Shown in pieces: positions 1 to 10,014 of a stretch of 64,000 nucleotides of DNA. Within the stretch, counting starts at the first letter, position 1; each line of letters opens with the position of its first letter. The notes under the pieces are model-generated. The model did no database searches and was not told the origin of the DNA. It was given only the letters and a program-made list of their open reading frames with translations. The position numbers and the translations under genes are program-made. Source of the stretch: Planctomycetaceae bacterium (GTDB taxonomy: Bacteria > Planctomycetota > PLA2); contig WYBS01000020.1 in NCBI GenBank assembly GCA_011525755.1, forward strand, positions 62,001-126,000, read 5' to 3'.

Positions 1-903
1 GATGTCGCGCGTGCCGTAGAGCGTCGTGCCGTCGCTCTTGCGGACGAGGAAGGGCGTCTCGCCGCCGGTCGGGATCACGACGCCGCCCTCGGACTCCTCC
101 GCCTTCCCGTCCCGGAGCAGCCGGTCGACGAGCTCCTGCGCGCGCCTCACGTACATGCGCTCGCCGTCGACGACGTCATGCCGGACGCCGAGCCGGTCGT
201 AGACCTCGCCGAAGGCGCGGAGCGAGAGGGCGCGCGCCTTCTCCCAGTGCCGGATCGCCTCCGGGTCGTCCTCCTCGAGCCGCTTCGCCCAGTGCCGGGC
301 GCGGTCCATCTTCGCGGGATCCGCGGCGCAGGCCCTCGACCCCTCGACGTACGTCCGCTTGTACTCGTCGATCGTCCTCGGCTCGCCCGAGGCCTCGATC
401 CCGACCATCAGCTTCCCGAGCGCGGTGCCCACGTCGCCGAGGTAGTTGAGCCCGACGACGCGATAGCCGCGCCACCGGAAGAGGTTGCTGAGCGCCTGCC
501 CGATCACCGCCGACCGCAGGTGGTGGAAGAGCAGCGGCTTCGCGAGGTTCGGCGATCCGTAGTCGATGACGATCGTCTTGCCGTTGCCCTCGGCGGACCT
601 CCCGGACTCCGGGCCGGCGGCGGGGAGCGTGCGCTCCGTGAACGCCTTCCGGTTCACGCGGAAGTTGACGAACGGGCCCTGCGCCTCGGCGGAGACGAGC
701 CACTCGTCGGGGGCGAACGCCTTGGCCACGCGCGCGGCGACCGCGGGAGGCGGCTGCCCGAGCGCCTTCGCGAACGGGAAGCACGGGAGCGAGAGGTCGC
801 CCCGGTCGCGCTCCTTCGGCACGGCGACGGCGCCCCGGGCGAGGTCGAGCGGGAGACCCGCCTTCTCGGCGACGCGCGCGACGGCTTCCTCGAACTCCTT
901 CAT
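1..903 (-). CDS. argS: Arginyl-tRNA synthetase, class I (3' part beyond left edge)
   Basis: Charges tRNA-Arg with arginine in the cytoplasm. 301 residues are visible, from an ATG at 903 down to the window edge; the anticodon-binding C-terminus is missing. The N-terminal Arg-tRNA additional domain comes first, then the Rossmann catalytic core with IDYGSPNLAKP (about residues 112-123), the block LRSAVIGQALSNL, NYLGDVGTALGKL, and near the edge LVRKSDGTTLYGTRDI, all typical of ArgRS. The HIGH signature is unusual: where the family has H-x-G-H the frame reads L-F-H-H (residues 125-128). The downstream KMSKS-equivalent region is not in the window. The gene is the most downstream one of a leftward pair with the Nudix-HD gene, 28 bases apart. 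The family call is secure; activity is slightly uncertain because of the HIGH change. Confidence 0.93.
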   Translation of the reverse strand, partial: MKEFEEAVARVAEKAGLPLDLARGAVAVPKERDRGDLSLPCFPFAKALGQPPPAVAARVAKAFAPDEWLVSAEAQGPFVNFRVNRKAFTERTLPAAGPESGRSAEGNGKTIVIDYGSPNLAKPLLFHHLRSAVIGQALSNLFRWRGYRVVGLNYLGDVGTALGKLMVGIEASGEPRTIDEYKRTYVEGSRACAADPAKMDRARHWAKRLEEDDPEAIRHWEKARALSLRAFGEVYDRLGVRHDVVDGERMYVRRAQELVDRLLRDGKAEESEGGVVIPTGGETPFLVRKSDGTTLYGTRDI

Positions 904-931
904 CCGGGATTCGCCAGCCTAACCGACCGGG

Positions 932-1879
932 TCAGCGGATGGCGAGGAGCGCGTAGAGGTCCTTGCCGGTCTGCGCCTCGAAGTCGGCCTTCAGGCGCCG
1001 GCAGATCGCGAGGTTCCTCTCGAGGAAAGGCGACGGCCCGTAGCGCCGCGCGAGATCCTCGTACCGCTCCTCGAGCGTCACGCGCCGGGGGCCCGCGGCG
1101 AGCGCGTCCGCGAGCGCGATCGCCCGCTCCGCCTCGTCGAACGTCTCGAGGTCGCATGCCTCGCTCATCTCGCGGTAGCGGGGGCCCTTCGGGTCCGGAT
1201 CCCCCTTCGTGTAGTGGGAGAGGCACGGCGGCGCGTAGCCGGGATGCCCGAGGGCGACGACGAGGCGGAACCCCTCGAGCGGATGGCGGTCGTCGTGCGT
1301 CACGGCGCGGCCGATGTCGTGGAGCCACGCCGCCGCCTCGACGTAGTCGGGGTTCCCGGAGCCCTCCCCGATGAGCCTCGCCATGGCGGCCACCTCCGCC
1401 GTGTGCGCGACCACGTTCTCCGCGACGCGCGACGCGAGGAGTGCCTTCGCCTCCCGCGGCGAGAGCCCGCGCCGGAGGATCGGGTCCTTGAGGAAGATCG
1501 CGGCGTCGCGGACGACGGCGCGGAGGTTCCCGTGGCGGATCGCCGCCAGCGTCCCGTCGAGGTCCCTCCACTCGGCCAGGTCGTGCTCCTTCGAGAGCCG
1601 CACCTCCCGCGCGGAGGTCTCGCCGGCGAAGTAGGTGACCTCCTTCGTGCCGCCCCCGGATCGATACAATATTTTTCTACGGAACCAGTCATTGGGACGG
1701 ACGGCCGTGATGCCGGTCTCCTCCTCCGTCTCCCGGATCGCGCCCTCGATCTCCCCTTCCCCCGGCTCGAGATGGCCCTTCGGGAGCCCCACGTCGCCGT
1801 GCCGGGCGTTCCGGAGGGTCAGATAGCGGAAGGGCGTCTCCCGCCGGAAGAGCACGAACCCGCTTGCGAGCGTGGCCAC
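932..1879 (-). CDS. Nudix hydrolase fused to an HD-domain phosphohydrolase
   Basis: 315 residues with two hydrolase domains. The N-terminal half is a Nudix domain of the diadenosine-tetraphosphate hydrolase type: the Nudix box runs from G35 to I57 (GHLEPGE, then REtEEEtGI), matching GX5EX7REUXEEXGU. The C-terminal half carries HD-domain metal ligands H159, H187-D188 (WLHDIGRA) and a later DAL motif. A cytoplasmic nucleotide-cleaning role is inferred from the two families; the substrate is unknown. Residues 68-73 are written with AT-rich codons (AGA AAA ATA TTG TAT CGA, positions 1661-1678), quite unlike the rest of the gene. It lies divergent from the SIS gene, with 39 bases between starts, and just upstream of argS on the same strand. 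Confidence 0.85.
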   Translation of the reverse strand: MATLASGFVLFRRETPFRYLTLRNARHGDVGLPKGHLEPGEGEIEGAIRETEEETGITAVRPNDWFRRKILYRSGGGTKEVTYFAGETSAREVRLSKEHDLAEWRDLDGTLAAIRHGNLRAVVRDAAIFLKDPILRRGLSPREAKALLASRVAENVVAHTAEVAAMARLIGEGSGNPDYVEAAAWLHDIGRAVTHDDRHPLEGFRLVVALGHPGYAPPCLSHYTKGDPDPKGPRYREMSEACDLETFDEAERAIALADALAAGPRRVTLEERYEDLARRYGPSPFLERNLAICRRLKADFEAQTGKDLYALLAIR

Positions 1880-1902
1880 TGCCCCTCACCGGATAACTCG
1901 GC

Positions 1903-1908
1903 TAGAAT
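1903..1908 (+). promoter_or_regulatory. -10-like hexamer TAGAAT before the SIS gene
   Basis: TAGAAT lies 10 bases before the GTG at 1919, in otherwise GC-rich sequence, and there is no Shine-Dalgarno sequence. No convincing -35 box is seen. It fits the near-leaderless pattern seen at other operon heads here. Confidence 0.45.
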
Positions 1909-1918
1909 CCCGCGTCCA

Positions 1919-2434
1919 GTGCGCGGCGTCCTGAAGGACCTTTCACGGATCCTCGAGGCGGTGCCCGAGGCGGACACCCGTCGCTTCGTCGAGGCGATCC
2001 GCGACACGAACCGGGTCTTCATGTACGGCCTCGGGCGATCGGGCCTCGTGGCGCGCATGTTCGGCATGCGGCTCGTCCACCTGGGCCTCGACGCGACGAT
2101 CGTCGGCGACACGACGACCCCCGCGATCCGGAAGGGGGACCTGATGATCCCCTGCTCCCGGTCGGGCCGCTCCCCGATCCTCCACCACATGATCCGGCTC
2201 GCCCACCGGGAGGGGGCCCGCGTGGCGGCGGTCGTCGGCACGGCGGAGGCGCTCAAGGCGGATCTCGTCGTCCGGCTTCCCCTCGAGGCCGCGAAGTCGG
2301 AGACGCCGCAGGTCATGGGCTCCCTCTTCGAGCAGGCGCTCCTCCTCTACCTCGACGAGGTCGTCCTCCACCTCATGAAGGAGCTGAAAAAGACCGTCGA
2401 GGACATGGAGCGGATCCACTCGAACCTGCCGTAG
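1919..2434 (+). CDS. SIS-domain sugar phosphate isomerase, 6-phospho-3-hexuloisomerase-like
   Basis: 171 residues, one SIS domain. GLGRSGLVARMFGMRL (residues 37-52) is the phosphosugar-binding loop and closely resembles 6-phospho-3-hexuloisomerase (PHI/HxlB), as does GSLFEQALLLYLDEVV near the C-terminus. The usual second loop SGSGET is here SRSGRS, so substrate preference may differ. PHI converts 3-hexulose-6-phosphate to fructose-6-phosphate; its usual partner hexulose-6-phosphate synthase is not nearby. The GTG at 1919 is chosen because it is the first start codon after the TAGAAT box and begins the conserved region; the open frame extends upstream but runs antisense to the Nudix gene. Predicted cytoplasmic. 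Confidence 0.7.
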   Translation: MRGVLKDLSRILEAVPEADTRRFVEAIRDTNRVFMYGLGRSGLVARMFGMRLVHLGLDATIVGDTTTPAIRKGDLMIPCSRSGRSPILHHMIRLAHREGARVAAVVGTAEALKADLVVRLPLEAAKSETPQVMGSLFEQALLLYLDEVVLHLMKELKKTVEDMERIHSNLP

Positions 2435-2536
2435 GCCGCCTTCGCTCGCGGTGGGGGGGCTCCGGGGGACCGGCCCCTCCCCCGCGCCCCCTCCCCGAAA
2501 ACGCCCCGCGGCGCGACGCTTCGCCCACCGGTTAAC

Positions 2537-2565
2537 TTGACCGTGTTCCCCGGGGGCCCCACAGT
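2537..2565 (+). promoter_or_regulatory. Candidate sigma-70 promoter for the acyl-CoA operon
   Basis: TTGACC (2537-2542), a 17-base spacer, then CACAGT (2560-2565). The -10 is a poor match, but the -35 is good and the site is 37 bases before the thiolase start in a gap between genes. Confidence 0.4.
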
Positions 2566-2601
2566 ATGGGGGCCTGCCCCTGCTACACCGCGGAGGCCCA
2601 C

Positions 2602-3783
2602 ATGAAACAGGCAGTGATCGTCGGCGCGGCCCGGACCGCGATCGGCAAGTTCCTCGGGGGGCTTTCCCCCCTCGCCGCGCCGGAGCTCGGCGCCGTGGCC
2701 GTGAAGGCGGCGCTCGCGCGGGCGGGAGTCGATGCCAAGGATGTGGACGAGGTCATCCTCGGCAACGTCCTCCAGGCGGGCGTCGGGCAGAACCCGGCGC
2801 GCCAGGCGGCGCTCAAGGCGGGGTTCCCGCCCGCGATCGCGGCCATGACCGTCAACAAGGTCTGCGGCTCCGGGCTGAAGGCCGTGGCGCTCGCCGCGCA
2901 GGCGATCCGCGCCGGCGACGGCACGTGCTACGTCGCGGGCGGCATGGAGTCGATGACGAACGCGCCCTACCTCCTGCGGAAGGCGCGGCAGGGCGTCCGC
3001 CTCGGCCACGACGAGCTCACCGACGTGATGGTCGCGGACGGCCTCTGGGACGTGTACGAGAACTACCACATGGGCAACACCGCGGAGCTTGTCGCGAGGG
3101 AGCATGGCGTCTCCAGGAAGCAGCAGGACGAGTTCGCGACGATGTCGCACAGGAGGGCCGCGGCCGCCGCGGCGGCGGGCAAGTTCTCGAAGGAGATCGT
3201 GCCCGTCGAGATCCCGCAGCGGAAGGGGCCCCCGGTCGTCGTGAAAGAGGACGAGGGCGTCCGCACGGACACGACGCCCGACACGCTCGGGAAGCTCAAG
3301 CCCGCCTTCGCGGCGGACGGCACGGTGACCGCGGGCAACGCCTCCCAGATCTCGGACGGCGGGGCGGCGGTCGTCGTGATGGAGGAGGGGCGCGCGAGGT
3401 CCGAGGGCCTCGTGCCGCTCGCCCGGATCACCGGCTACGCGACCGGCGGCGTCGAGCCCAAGTGGGTCATGATGGCGCCGATCGAGGCCGTGAAGAAGCT
3501 CAACGCGATCCGCGGCACCACGGTCGACGATTACGACCTCGTCGAGCTCAACGAGGCGTTCAGCTCGCAGGCGTGCGCGGTCATGAGCAAGCTGAAGCTC
3601 GATCCCGAGCGCGTCAACGTGCACGGGGGCGCGGTGGCGCTCGGCCACCCGATCGGCGCCTCCGGCTGCCGCATCCTCGTCACGCTCCTCCACGCGATGG
3701 CGGACCGGGGTGCGAAGACCGGCCTCGCGACCCTCTGCCTCGGCGGCGGGAACGCGGTGGCCCTCTCGGTGGAGCGCGTCTGA
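2602..3783 (+). CDS. Acetyl-CoA C-acetyltransferase (thiolase)
   Basis: 393 residues, full thiolase length. It cleaves 3-ketoacyl-CoA with CoA to acetyl-CoA, or condenses two acetyl-CoA. Catalytic residues are visible: nucleophile Cys88 in NKVCGSGLK, the His in [14 protein letters not shown] and the second Cys in TLCLGGGNA near the end. ATG 2602 is chosen over the in-frame ATG at 2566 because GGAGG (2592-2596) sits five bases before it and the conserved [16 protein letters not shown] starts there. It is the first gene of a six-gene operon; its TGA overlaps the ATG of the next gene. Probably acts in fatty-acid or branched-chain amino-acid breakdown, alternatively in polyhydroxybutyrate synthesis, though no phaB or phaC is present. 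Confidence 0.95.
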   Translation: MKQAVIVGAARTAIGKFLGGLSPLAAPELGAVAVKAALARAGVDAKDVDEVILGNVLQAGVGQNPARQAALKAGFPPAIAAMTVNKVCGSGLKAVALAAQAIRAGDGTCYVAGGMESMTNAPYLLRKARQGVRLGHDELTDVMVADGLWDVYENYHMGNTAELVAREHGVSRKQQDEFATMSHRRAAAAAAAGKFSKEIVPVEIPQRKGPPVVVKEDEGVRTDTTPDTLGKLKPAFAADGTVTAGNASQISDGGAAVVVMEEGRARSEGLVPLARITGYATGGVEPKWVMMAPIEAVKKLNAIRGTTVDDYDLVELNEAFSSQACAVMSKLKLDPERVNVHGGAVALGHPIGASGCRILVTLLHAMADRGAKTGLATLCLGGGNAVALSVERV

Positions 3784-4622
3784 TGCTCGGGGTCGTCGGC
3801 AGCGGCACCATGGGCAACGGCATCGCCCAGGTGTTCTCCATGTACAAGCACCCGGTCGTCCTCGTGGACGTGGACGCCGCCGCGGTCAAGCGCGGGATGG
3901 ACGCGATCAAGGGGAGCCTCGACCGGATCGTCAAGAAGGAGAGGATGACGGCGGACGAGGCGCAGGATGTCCTCGGCCGCATCCGCCCCTCCACCTCGGT
4001 GAAGGATCTCGCGGAGGCGGAGCTCGTCGTCGAGGCGATCGTCGAGAACACGGCCGTGAAGGAGAAGCTCTTCCGGGATCTCGACGCGGCCGTCCGGAAG
4101 GACGCGATCCTCGCCACGAACACCTCCTCGATCTGGGTCACGAAGATCGCCGCCGCCACGAAGCGTCCCGACAAGGTCATCGGCATGCACTTCATGAACC
4201 CGGTGCCGATGATGAAGCTCGTCGAGATCATCCGCGGCCACGACACGTCCGACGCGACGACCGCGCGGGTCATGGATCTCGCCAAGGGCCTCGACAAGAC
4301 GCCCGTCGAGGTGAAGGACTCGCCCGGGTTCGTGAGCAACCGGGTGCTCCTCCCGATGATCAACGAGGCGATCTTCTGCCTCCACGAGGGGGTCGGGACC
4401 GCCGAGGCGATCGACACCGTCATGAAGCTCGGGATGGCGCACCCGATGGGCCCCCTCCAGCTCGCCGACTTCATCGGCCTCGACGTCTGCCTCGCGATCC
4501 TCGAGGTGCTCCAGAAGGACCTCGGGGACGACAAGTACCGTCCCTGCCCTCTGCTACGGAAGATGGTGATGGCAGGGCACCTCGGCAAGAAGAGCGGCCG
4601 GGGCTTCTACTCCTACGCATAA
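3783..4622 (+). CDS. hbd: 3-hydroxybutyryl-CoA dehydrogenase
   Basis: 279 residues; short monofunctional 3-hydroxyacyl-CoA dehydrogenase (family length about 280). The NAD-binding Rossmann loop [11 protein letters not shown] is at the very N-terminus, followed by the acidic VDVDAA strand end, [26 protein letters not shown] with the catalytic His, and the C-terminal helical domain ending in KSGRGFYSY. It oxidises 3-hydroxyacyl-CoA to the 3-keto form, the substrate of the thiolase just upstream. The ATG overlaps the thiolase stop (TGATG), so the two are probably translated together. No enoyl-CoA hydratase is in the operon, so that step must be encoded elsewhere. Confidence 0.95.
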   Translation: MLGVVGSGTMGNGIAQVFSMYKHPVVLVDVDAAAVKRGMDAIKGSLDRIVKKERMTADEAQDVLGRIRPSTSVKDLAEAELVVEAIVENTAVKEKLFRDLDAAVRKDAILATNTSSIWVTKIAAATKRPDKVIGMHFMNPVPMMKLVEIIRGHDTSDATTARVMDLAKGLDKTPVEVKDSPGFVSNRVLLPMINEAIFCLHEGVGTAEAIDTVMKLGMAHPMGPLQLADFIGLDVCLAILEVLQKDLGDDKYRPCPLLRKMVMAGHLGKKSGRGFYSYA

Positions 4623-4627
4623 AGCCG

Positions 4628-5767
4628 ATGGACTTCGATCTGAGAGAGGAACTGGTCGCGATCCGCGACCTCGCGAGGGACTTCGCAAGAGACGTCTGCG
4701 CGCCCGGCGCGGCGGAGCGCGACAGGAAGGAGGAGTTCCCGACGGAGCCCGTCCGGAAGGCGGCCGAGCTGGGCCTCATGGGCCTCCTCGTGCCCGAGGA
4801 GTACGGGGGCTCGGGGCTCGGGAACCTGGCGCTCTGCCTCGCGCTCATCGAGGTCAACAAGGCCGACGCGTCGGTCGGCGTCACCCTCTCCGTCCACAAC
4901 TCGCTCTGCTCCTCCTGCATCAACTCGTGGGGGAGCGAGGAGCTGAAGCGGAAGTACCTGCCCCGGCTCGCCTCGGGCGAGCTGCTCGGCGCCTACGCGC
5001 TGTCCGAGACCGGCTCGGGCTCCGACGCGGGCAGCCTCACCTGCAAGGCGGTCCGTGACGGCGACCACTACGTCGTCACCGGCTCCAAGGCGTGGATCAC
5101 GAGCGGCGACCACGCCGACGTCTACATCCTCTTCGCGCGCACCGGCGGCGAGGGCAACAAGGGCGTCTCCGCCTTCGTCGTGGAGCGCGCGTGGAAGGGG
5201 CTCACGGTCGGCAAGAAGGAGCCGAAGCTCGGGATCCGCTCCTCCTCGACCGTCCAGCTCCACTTCGACAAGTGCAAGGTCCCCGCATCGAACCTCCTCG
5301 GCGAGCTGAACCAGGGGTTCAAGGTCGCGCTCCACACGCTCGACGGGGGGCGGATCGGGATCGCGTGCCAGGCGCTCGGGATCATGGAGGCCTGCCTCGA
5401 CGCGTCGGTCAGGTACGCGAGGGAGCGGAAGCAGTTCGACAAGTCGATCGGCGAGTTCCAGGCCATCCAGTGGAAGCTCGCGGAGATGAAGCTCCGGATC
5501 GACGCGGCGCGGCTGCTGATCTATCGGGCGGCGTCGCTCCGGGACGCGAAAAAACCCCACGGGCTCGAGGCCGCCGAGGCGAAGCTCTTCGCGTCGCAGT
5601 CGGCGAACTGGTGCGCGAAAGAGGCCGTCCAGGTGCACGGCGGCGCGGGCTACTGCGCCGACTTCCCGGTCGAGCGCTACTTCCGCGACGCGAGGATCAC
5701 CGAGATCTACGAGGGCACGACCGAGATCCAGAAGGTCGTCATCGCGCGACACCTGCTGCGCGAATGA
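4628..5767 (+). CDS. Acyl-CoA dehydrogenase (short/medium-chain type)
   Basis: 379 residues, typical length of the FAD-dependent acyl-CoA dehydrogenases. It introduces the alpha-beta double bond into acyl-CoA and passes electrons to ETF. The signatures are present: [17 protein letters not shown] (FAD and substrate region), the [15 protein letters not shown] motif, [23 protein letters not shown], and the catalytic glutamate in YEGTTEIQ near the C-terminus. ATG 4628 is five bases after the hbd stop. The catalytic Glu position and overall length suggest a butyryl- or short-branched-chain enzyme, but chain-length specificity cannot be read from sequence. The stop overlaps the meaB start (ATGA). 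Confidence 0.93.
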   Translation: MDFDLREELVAIRDLARDFARDVCAPGAAERDRKEEFPTEPVRKAAELGLMGLLVPEEYGGSGLGNLALCLALIEVNKADASVGVTLSVHNSLCSSCINSWGSEELKRKYLPRLASGELLGAYALSETGSGSDAGSLTCKAVRDGDHYVVTGSKAWITSGDHADVYILFARTGGEGNKGVSAFVVERAWKGLTVGKKEPKLGIRSSSTVQLHFDKCKVPASNLLGELNQGFKVALHTLDGGRIGIACQALGIMEACLDASVRYARERKQFDKSIGEFQAIQWKLAEMKLRIDAARLLIYRAASLRDAKKPHGLEAAEAKLFASQSANWCAKEAVQVHGGAGYCADFPVERYFRDARITEIYEGTTEIQKVVIARHLLRE

Positions 5768-6705
5768 GCACGACCCCCCTGCCGCCCGACGCCGAGGCGA
5801 TCCTTCGCGGCGACCGGCGCGCGCTCGGGAAAGGGCTCACCTGCGCGGAGGCGATGGACGACGAGGCGCTCGCGCTCCTCGACGCGCTCTGGGGGAGCAC
5901 CGGCCGCGCGCGGCGCATCGGGATCACGGGGCCGCCCGGCGTCGGGAAGTCCACGCTCGCGAGCGGCGTCATCCGCGCGCACCGCGCCCTCGGGAGGAGC
6001 GTCGGGGTCCTCGCGGTGGACCCCTCGAGCCCGCTGACGGGGGGCGCGCTTTTGGGCGACCGCCACCGCATGGGCGCCGAGGCGGGCGACCCGAACGTCT
6101 TCCTCCGCTCCTTCGGCAGCCGCGGGAGCACGGGCGGCCTCTCCCGCGCGGCGCCGTTCGCCCTCGACCTCCTCGACGCGGCCGGCTTCGACGTCGTGCT
6201 CGTCGAGACCGCGGGCGTCGGCCAGACGGAGATCGAGGTCGCGACGAGCGCCGACAGCGTGGCCGTCGTGCTCTCGCCGGAGTCCGGCGACGCCGTGCAG
6301 GCGATGAAGGCGGGGCTCATCGAGATCGCCGACGTCCTCTGCGTGAACAAGGCCGACCGGGAGGGCGCGGAGGCGATGGCCGAGGCCCTCGAGGGGATGC
6401 TCGATCGCGCGCCGCCCGCGCCCTGGCGGCCGCCGGTCGTCCGCACGCGGGCCCTCGAGGACGCGACCGCGCTGTTCGAGGCGCTCGAGGCGCACGGGAC
6501 GTGGCTCCTCGAGGGCGGGCGGATCGAGGAGAGGAGGCGGAGGGGGCTCCGGGGGAGGCTCCGGACGCTCGTCCACGCGCTCCTCGCCGAGCGGCTCCTC
6601 GCGGGCCGGGATGCGCTTCTCGACGCGCGCGCGGGGGAGGCGGCGGGCAAGCGCCGCTCGCTCCTCGACGCGGCACGGAGTACCGTGGAGGAGATCCTCC
6701 GATGA
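5764..6705 (+). CDS. meaB: MeaB/ArgK-type GTPase, chaperone of methylmalonyl-CoA mutase
   Basis: 313 residues; SIMIBI-class G protein that loads and protects the adenosylcobalamin of methylmalonyl-CoA mutase. Walker A is [13 protein letters not shown]; further G motifs are [27 protein letters not shown] (switch region) and NKADRE for guanine recognition. Older annotations call this family 'ArgK kinase', which is not supported. The ATG overlaps the stop of the preceding acyl-CoA dehydrogenase by four bases, and its own stop overlaps the B12-binding subunit, a pairing that strongly supports the mutase-chaperone role. Confidence 0.93.
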   Translation: MSTTPLPPDAEAILRGDRRALGKGLTCAEAMDDEALALLDALWGSTGRARRIGITGPPGVGKSTLASGVIRAHRALGRSVGVLAVDPSSPLTGGALLGDRHRMGAEAGDPNVFLRSFGSRGSTGGLSRAAPFALDLLDAAGFDVVLVETAGVGQTEIEVATSADSVAVVLSPESGDAVQAMKAGLIEIADVLCVNKADREGAEAMAEALEGMLDRAPPAPWRPPVVRTRALEDATALFEALEAHGTWLLEGGRIEERRRRGLRGRLRTLVHALLAERLLAGRDALLDARAGEAAGKRRSLLDAARSTVEEILR

Positions 6706-7147
6706 GCGCCCCCTCCCCCCGCGCCCCCCTCCCCCGATCGCCGAGGCCGATCCGCGTCCTCGTGGCGAAGGCGGGCCTCGACGGCCACGACCGCGGCGCG
6801 AAGGTCGTCGCGCAGGCGCTCAGGGACGCGGGCATGGAGGTGGTCTACACGGGCCTCCGCCAGACGCCGGAGATGATCGTGAAGGCCGCGTCGGAGGAGG
6901 ACGTCGACGCGATCGGCATCTCGCTCCTCTCCGGTGCGCACATGACGGTCTTCCCGCGCGTGCTCGAGCTCCTGAAGGAGCACGGGCTCTCGCACGTCCT
7001 CCTGACGGGCGGCGGCGTGATCCCGGAGAAGGACTGCGAGGCGCTCCGCGCGGCGGGCGTGGGCATGCTCTTCGGGCCGGGGACAAGGACTTCGGATCTC
7101 ATCCAGTACATCCAGAGGGAGGTCGCGCTCCGGCGCGCGCATTCCGC

Positions 7148-7151
<4 letters not shown>
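6702..7151 (+). CDS. Methylmalonyl-CoA mutase B12-binding (C-terminal) subunit
   Basis: 149 residues, consisting only of the cobalamin-binding Rossmann domain. The base-off/His-on motif is [12 protein letters not shown], followed by GISLLSGAH and [11 protein letters not shown], all standard for the small subunit or C-terminal domain of methylmalonyl-CoA mutase and relatives. The large catalytic (TIM-barrel) subunit is absent from the operon and from the window, so the partner must be encoded elsewhere. The first 16 residues are a Pro/Arg-rich extension. Overlaps by four bases with meaB before it and with the second acyl-CoA dehydrogenase after it. Could serve ethylmalonyl- or isobutyryl-CoA mutase rather than the methylmalonyl enzyme. 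Confidence 0.9.
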
Positions 7152-8329
<1,178 letters not shown>

Positions 8330-8424
8330 GGTCGCCCGCCCCGCGCGGACCGGGGGGTGAGGGGGCGCGGGGGCAGGGGCGCCCGCGCTCGCGAACTTGT
8401 TACACCGTCGCCCCCCGCCCGCGC

Positions 8425-8430
8425 GATACT
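8425..8430 (+). promoter_or_regulatory. -10-like hexamer GATACT
   Basis: GATACT ends six bases before the ATG at 8437, which has no Shine-Dalgarno sequence. A leaderless start is implied. No clear -35 is present at 17 bases. Confidence 0.35.
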
Positions 8431-8436
8431 TGCCGC

Positions 8437-10008
8437 ATGGCCCGGCGGCGCGCGCTCGCGGCCTTCGTCGTCCTCGCGGTGATCGCGACGGCGTGGCTCC
8501 TCGTCGGCCGGCAAGGCGATCGCGGCGAGCGGGCGGGCCCGCCGCCCATCCCGCCCTTCGCTCGGAAGTACCCGATGCCCAAGGCCTTGCCCCCCGGTGC
8601 CGAGAAGGACGCTCCGGCCCCCGAGGCCCCCCCTGCGCCGCGTGACGCGGCCATCCGCCGGCTCCGCGTCCGCGCGATCGACGAATCGGCCGCGCCGGTG
8701 GCGGGGGCAACGGTCGAGGCCTACGCGAACACGTCGATGAGCGGGTTCCCCCTCGGCGCCTCGCCCGTGGCCGCGGAGGCGACGGCGCGCGACGGCTCCG
8801 CAGCCCTCCGCATCGGACGGGGCGTCTACTGGCTGCGCGCGGCGCGCGGCGACTCCGCCAGTGTCCCGGCGCTGGTCGGTACGGACGGTCCCGAGGCGAC
8901 CCTCGTGCTCCAACCCGCCCGCATCCTGCGCGGGCTCGTCGTGGAGCCCGAGGGCGCACCCGCTGCGGGCTTCGGCGTCGCGCTCTCGTTCCGCCACGCC
9001 GCACATTCGGCTCACTTCGCCGGCCGGACCGACGCGGAGGGCCGGTTCGACCTGCCCCTCGTGCCGGACGCATGGCTCGACCGGCTCGAGGTTCAGGTCG
9101 GACCGCCGGCGCCGAACTACCCTGGCCCTTTCGCGTGGGATTTCGAAGTCACACGCGAACAGCTGCTGTCCGGGGCGATCACGCTCCAGCTCACCATGGT
9201 CCGGCTGCGTGCGCGGGTGGTCGCCGAGGACGGGATGCCCGTCGAGGGCGCGATCGTCCAGTGTGCGCCCCCGCGGGCCTCGGACTCCTTGCGGATCATC
9301 ACGGCCAGCGACGAGGACGGCCGCTTCGAGACTCCGGTCCAACGGCTCTCGGGCGAGGTCTTCGTGATCGCCGCGGCGGGCTACGCGCCCCTCGTCTGGC
9401 GCCCGGACGTGCCGCCCGGAGATCGCAAGCTGTACGTCCCGGAGATCGTGCTGCGCCACGGCGTGCCCCTGTCCGGTGGCGTCACGGACCCGGCGGGCGG
9501 GCCCGTCCCGGGCGCCTCCGTGCGTCTGGAGAGCCCGCGCCTGCCGGGACATCCGATTGCGGAGGCGACGGCCGATGCCCAAGGGCGTTTCCGTTTCGAG
9601 GCGACCGCAGACGAGGAGCACGTCCTCTATTCCTTCCGGCCCGTCGATCCGGACCTCTGCCTCCCGCAGCTTCGCATGCAGGGAGTCCGAGGCGGTCCGA
9701 CGGAGCTGCGGGTCGTCCTGCCGGATCCGATCCGCGGCTCGGTCAGGTTCGTCGCGCAGGGCACGGGCGACGCCGTCCAGGTCGAGCACCTCACGCTGAT
9801 CGTCAAGGACAGCCGCGGCACGGAGGCGGCCAAGCGGACGTGGGAGCCCTCTCAGGGCTTCGAGAGGGTCCGTTTCGAGGTATGGCAGGAGGGAACGTAC
9901 GACGTCGAGGTGTACACGGCCCGGCACGAGCCCGCCCGCTTGGGCGGCGTGCGGGTCGTGCGCGGGCGCGGCCCCGAGGTCTCCGTGCCCCTCGTGCCGC
10001 GCCGCTGA
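8437..10008 (+). CDS. Membrane-anchored protein with carboxypeptidase regulatory-like domains
   Basis: 523 residues. A short basic N-terminus and a hydrophobic segment (about residues 6-24) act as signal anchor, followed by a Pro/Ala-rich linker (to about 70). The rest is a run of beta-sandwich modules of CarboxypepD_reg/transthyretin type, recognised by repeats of the form 'V..G.pV.GA.V' and 'D..GRF' (for example TDAEGRFDLPL, SDEDGRFETPV, ADAQGRFRFEA). No enzymatic motif is visible. Probably projects into the periplasm or cell surface and binds protein or carbohydrate. Two more such genes lie at 42484 and 48152. It converges on the next gene with only six bases between stops. Confidence 0.75.
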   Translation: MARRRALAAFVVLAVIATAWLLVGRQGDRGERAGPPPIPPFARKYPMPKALPPGAEKDAPAPEAPPAPRDAAIRRLRVRAIDESAAPVAGATVEAYANTSMSGFPLGASPVAAEATARDGSAALRIGRGVYWLRAARGDSASVPALVGTDGPEATLVLQPARILRGLVVEPEGAPAAGFGVALSFRHAAHSAHFAGRTDAEGRFDLPLVPDAWLDRLEVQVGPPAPNYPGPFAWDFEVTREQLLSGAITLQLTMVRLRARVVAEDGMPVEGAIVQCAPPRASDSLRIITASDEDGRFETPVQRLSGEVFVIAAAGYAPLVWRPDVPPGDRKLYVPEIVLRHGVPLSGGVTDPAGGPVPGASVRLESPRLPGHPIAEATADAQGRFRFEATADEEHVLYSFRPVDPDLCLPQLRMQGVRGGPTELRVVLPDPIRGSVRFVAQGTGDAVQVEHLTLIVKDSRGTEAAKRTWEPSQGFERVRFEVWQEGTYDVEVYTARHEPARLGGVRVVRGRGPEVSVPLVPRR

Positions 10009-10014
10009 CCGGTC

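Noticed and set aside
2566-2601. Upstream ATG for the thiolase
   Set aside because: It has no Shine-Dalgarno sequence and would add 12 atypical residues; ATG 2602 has GGAGG at five bases.
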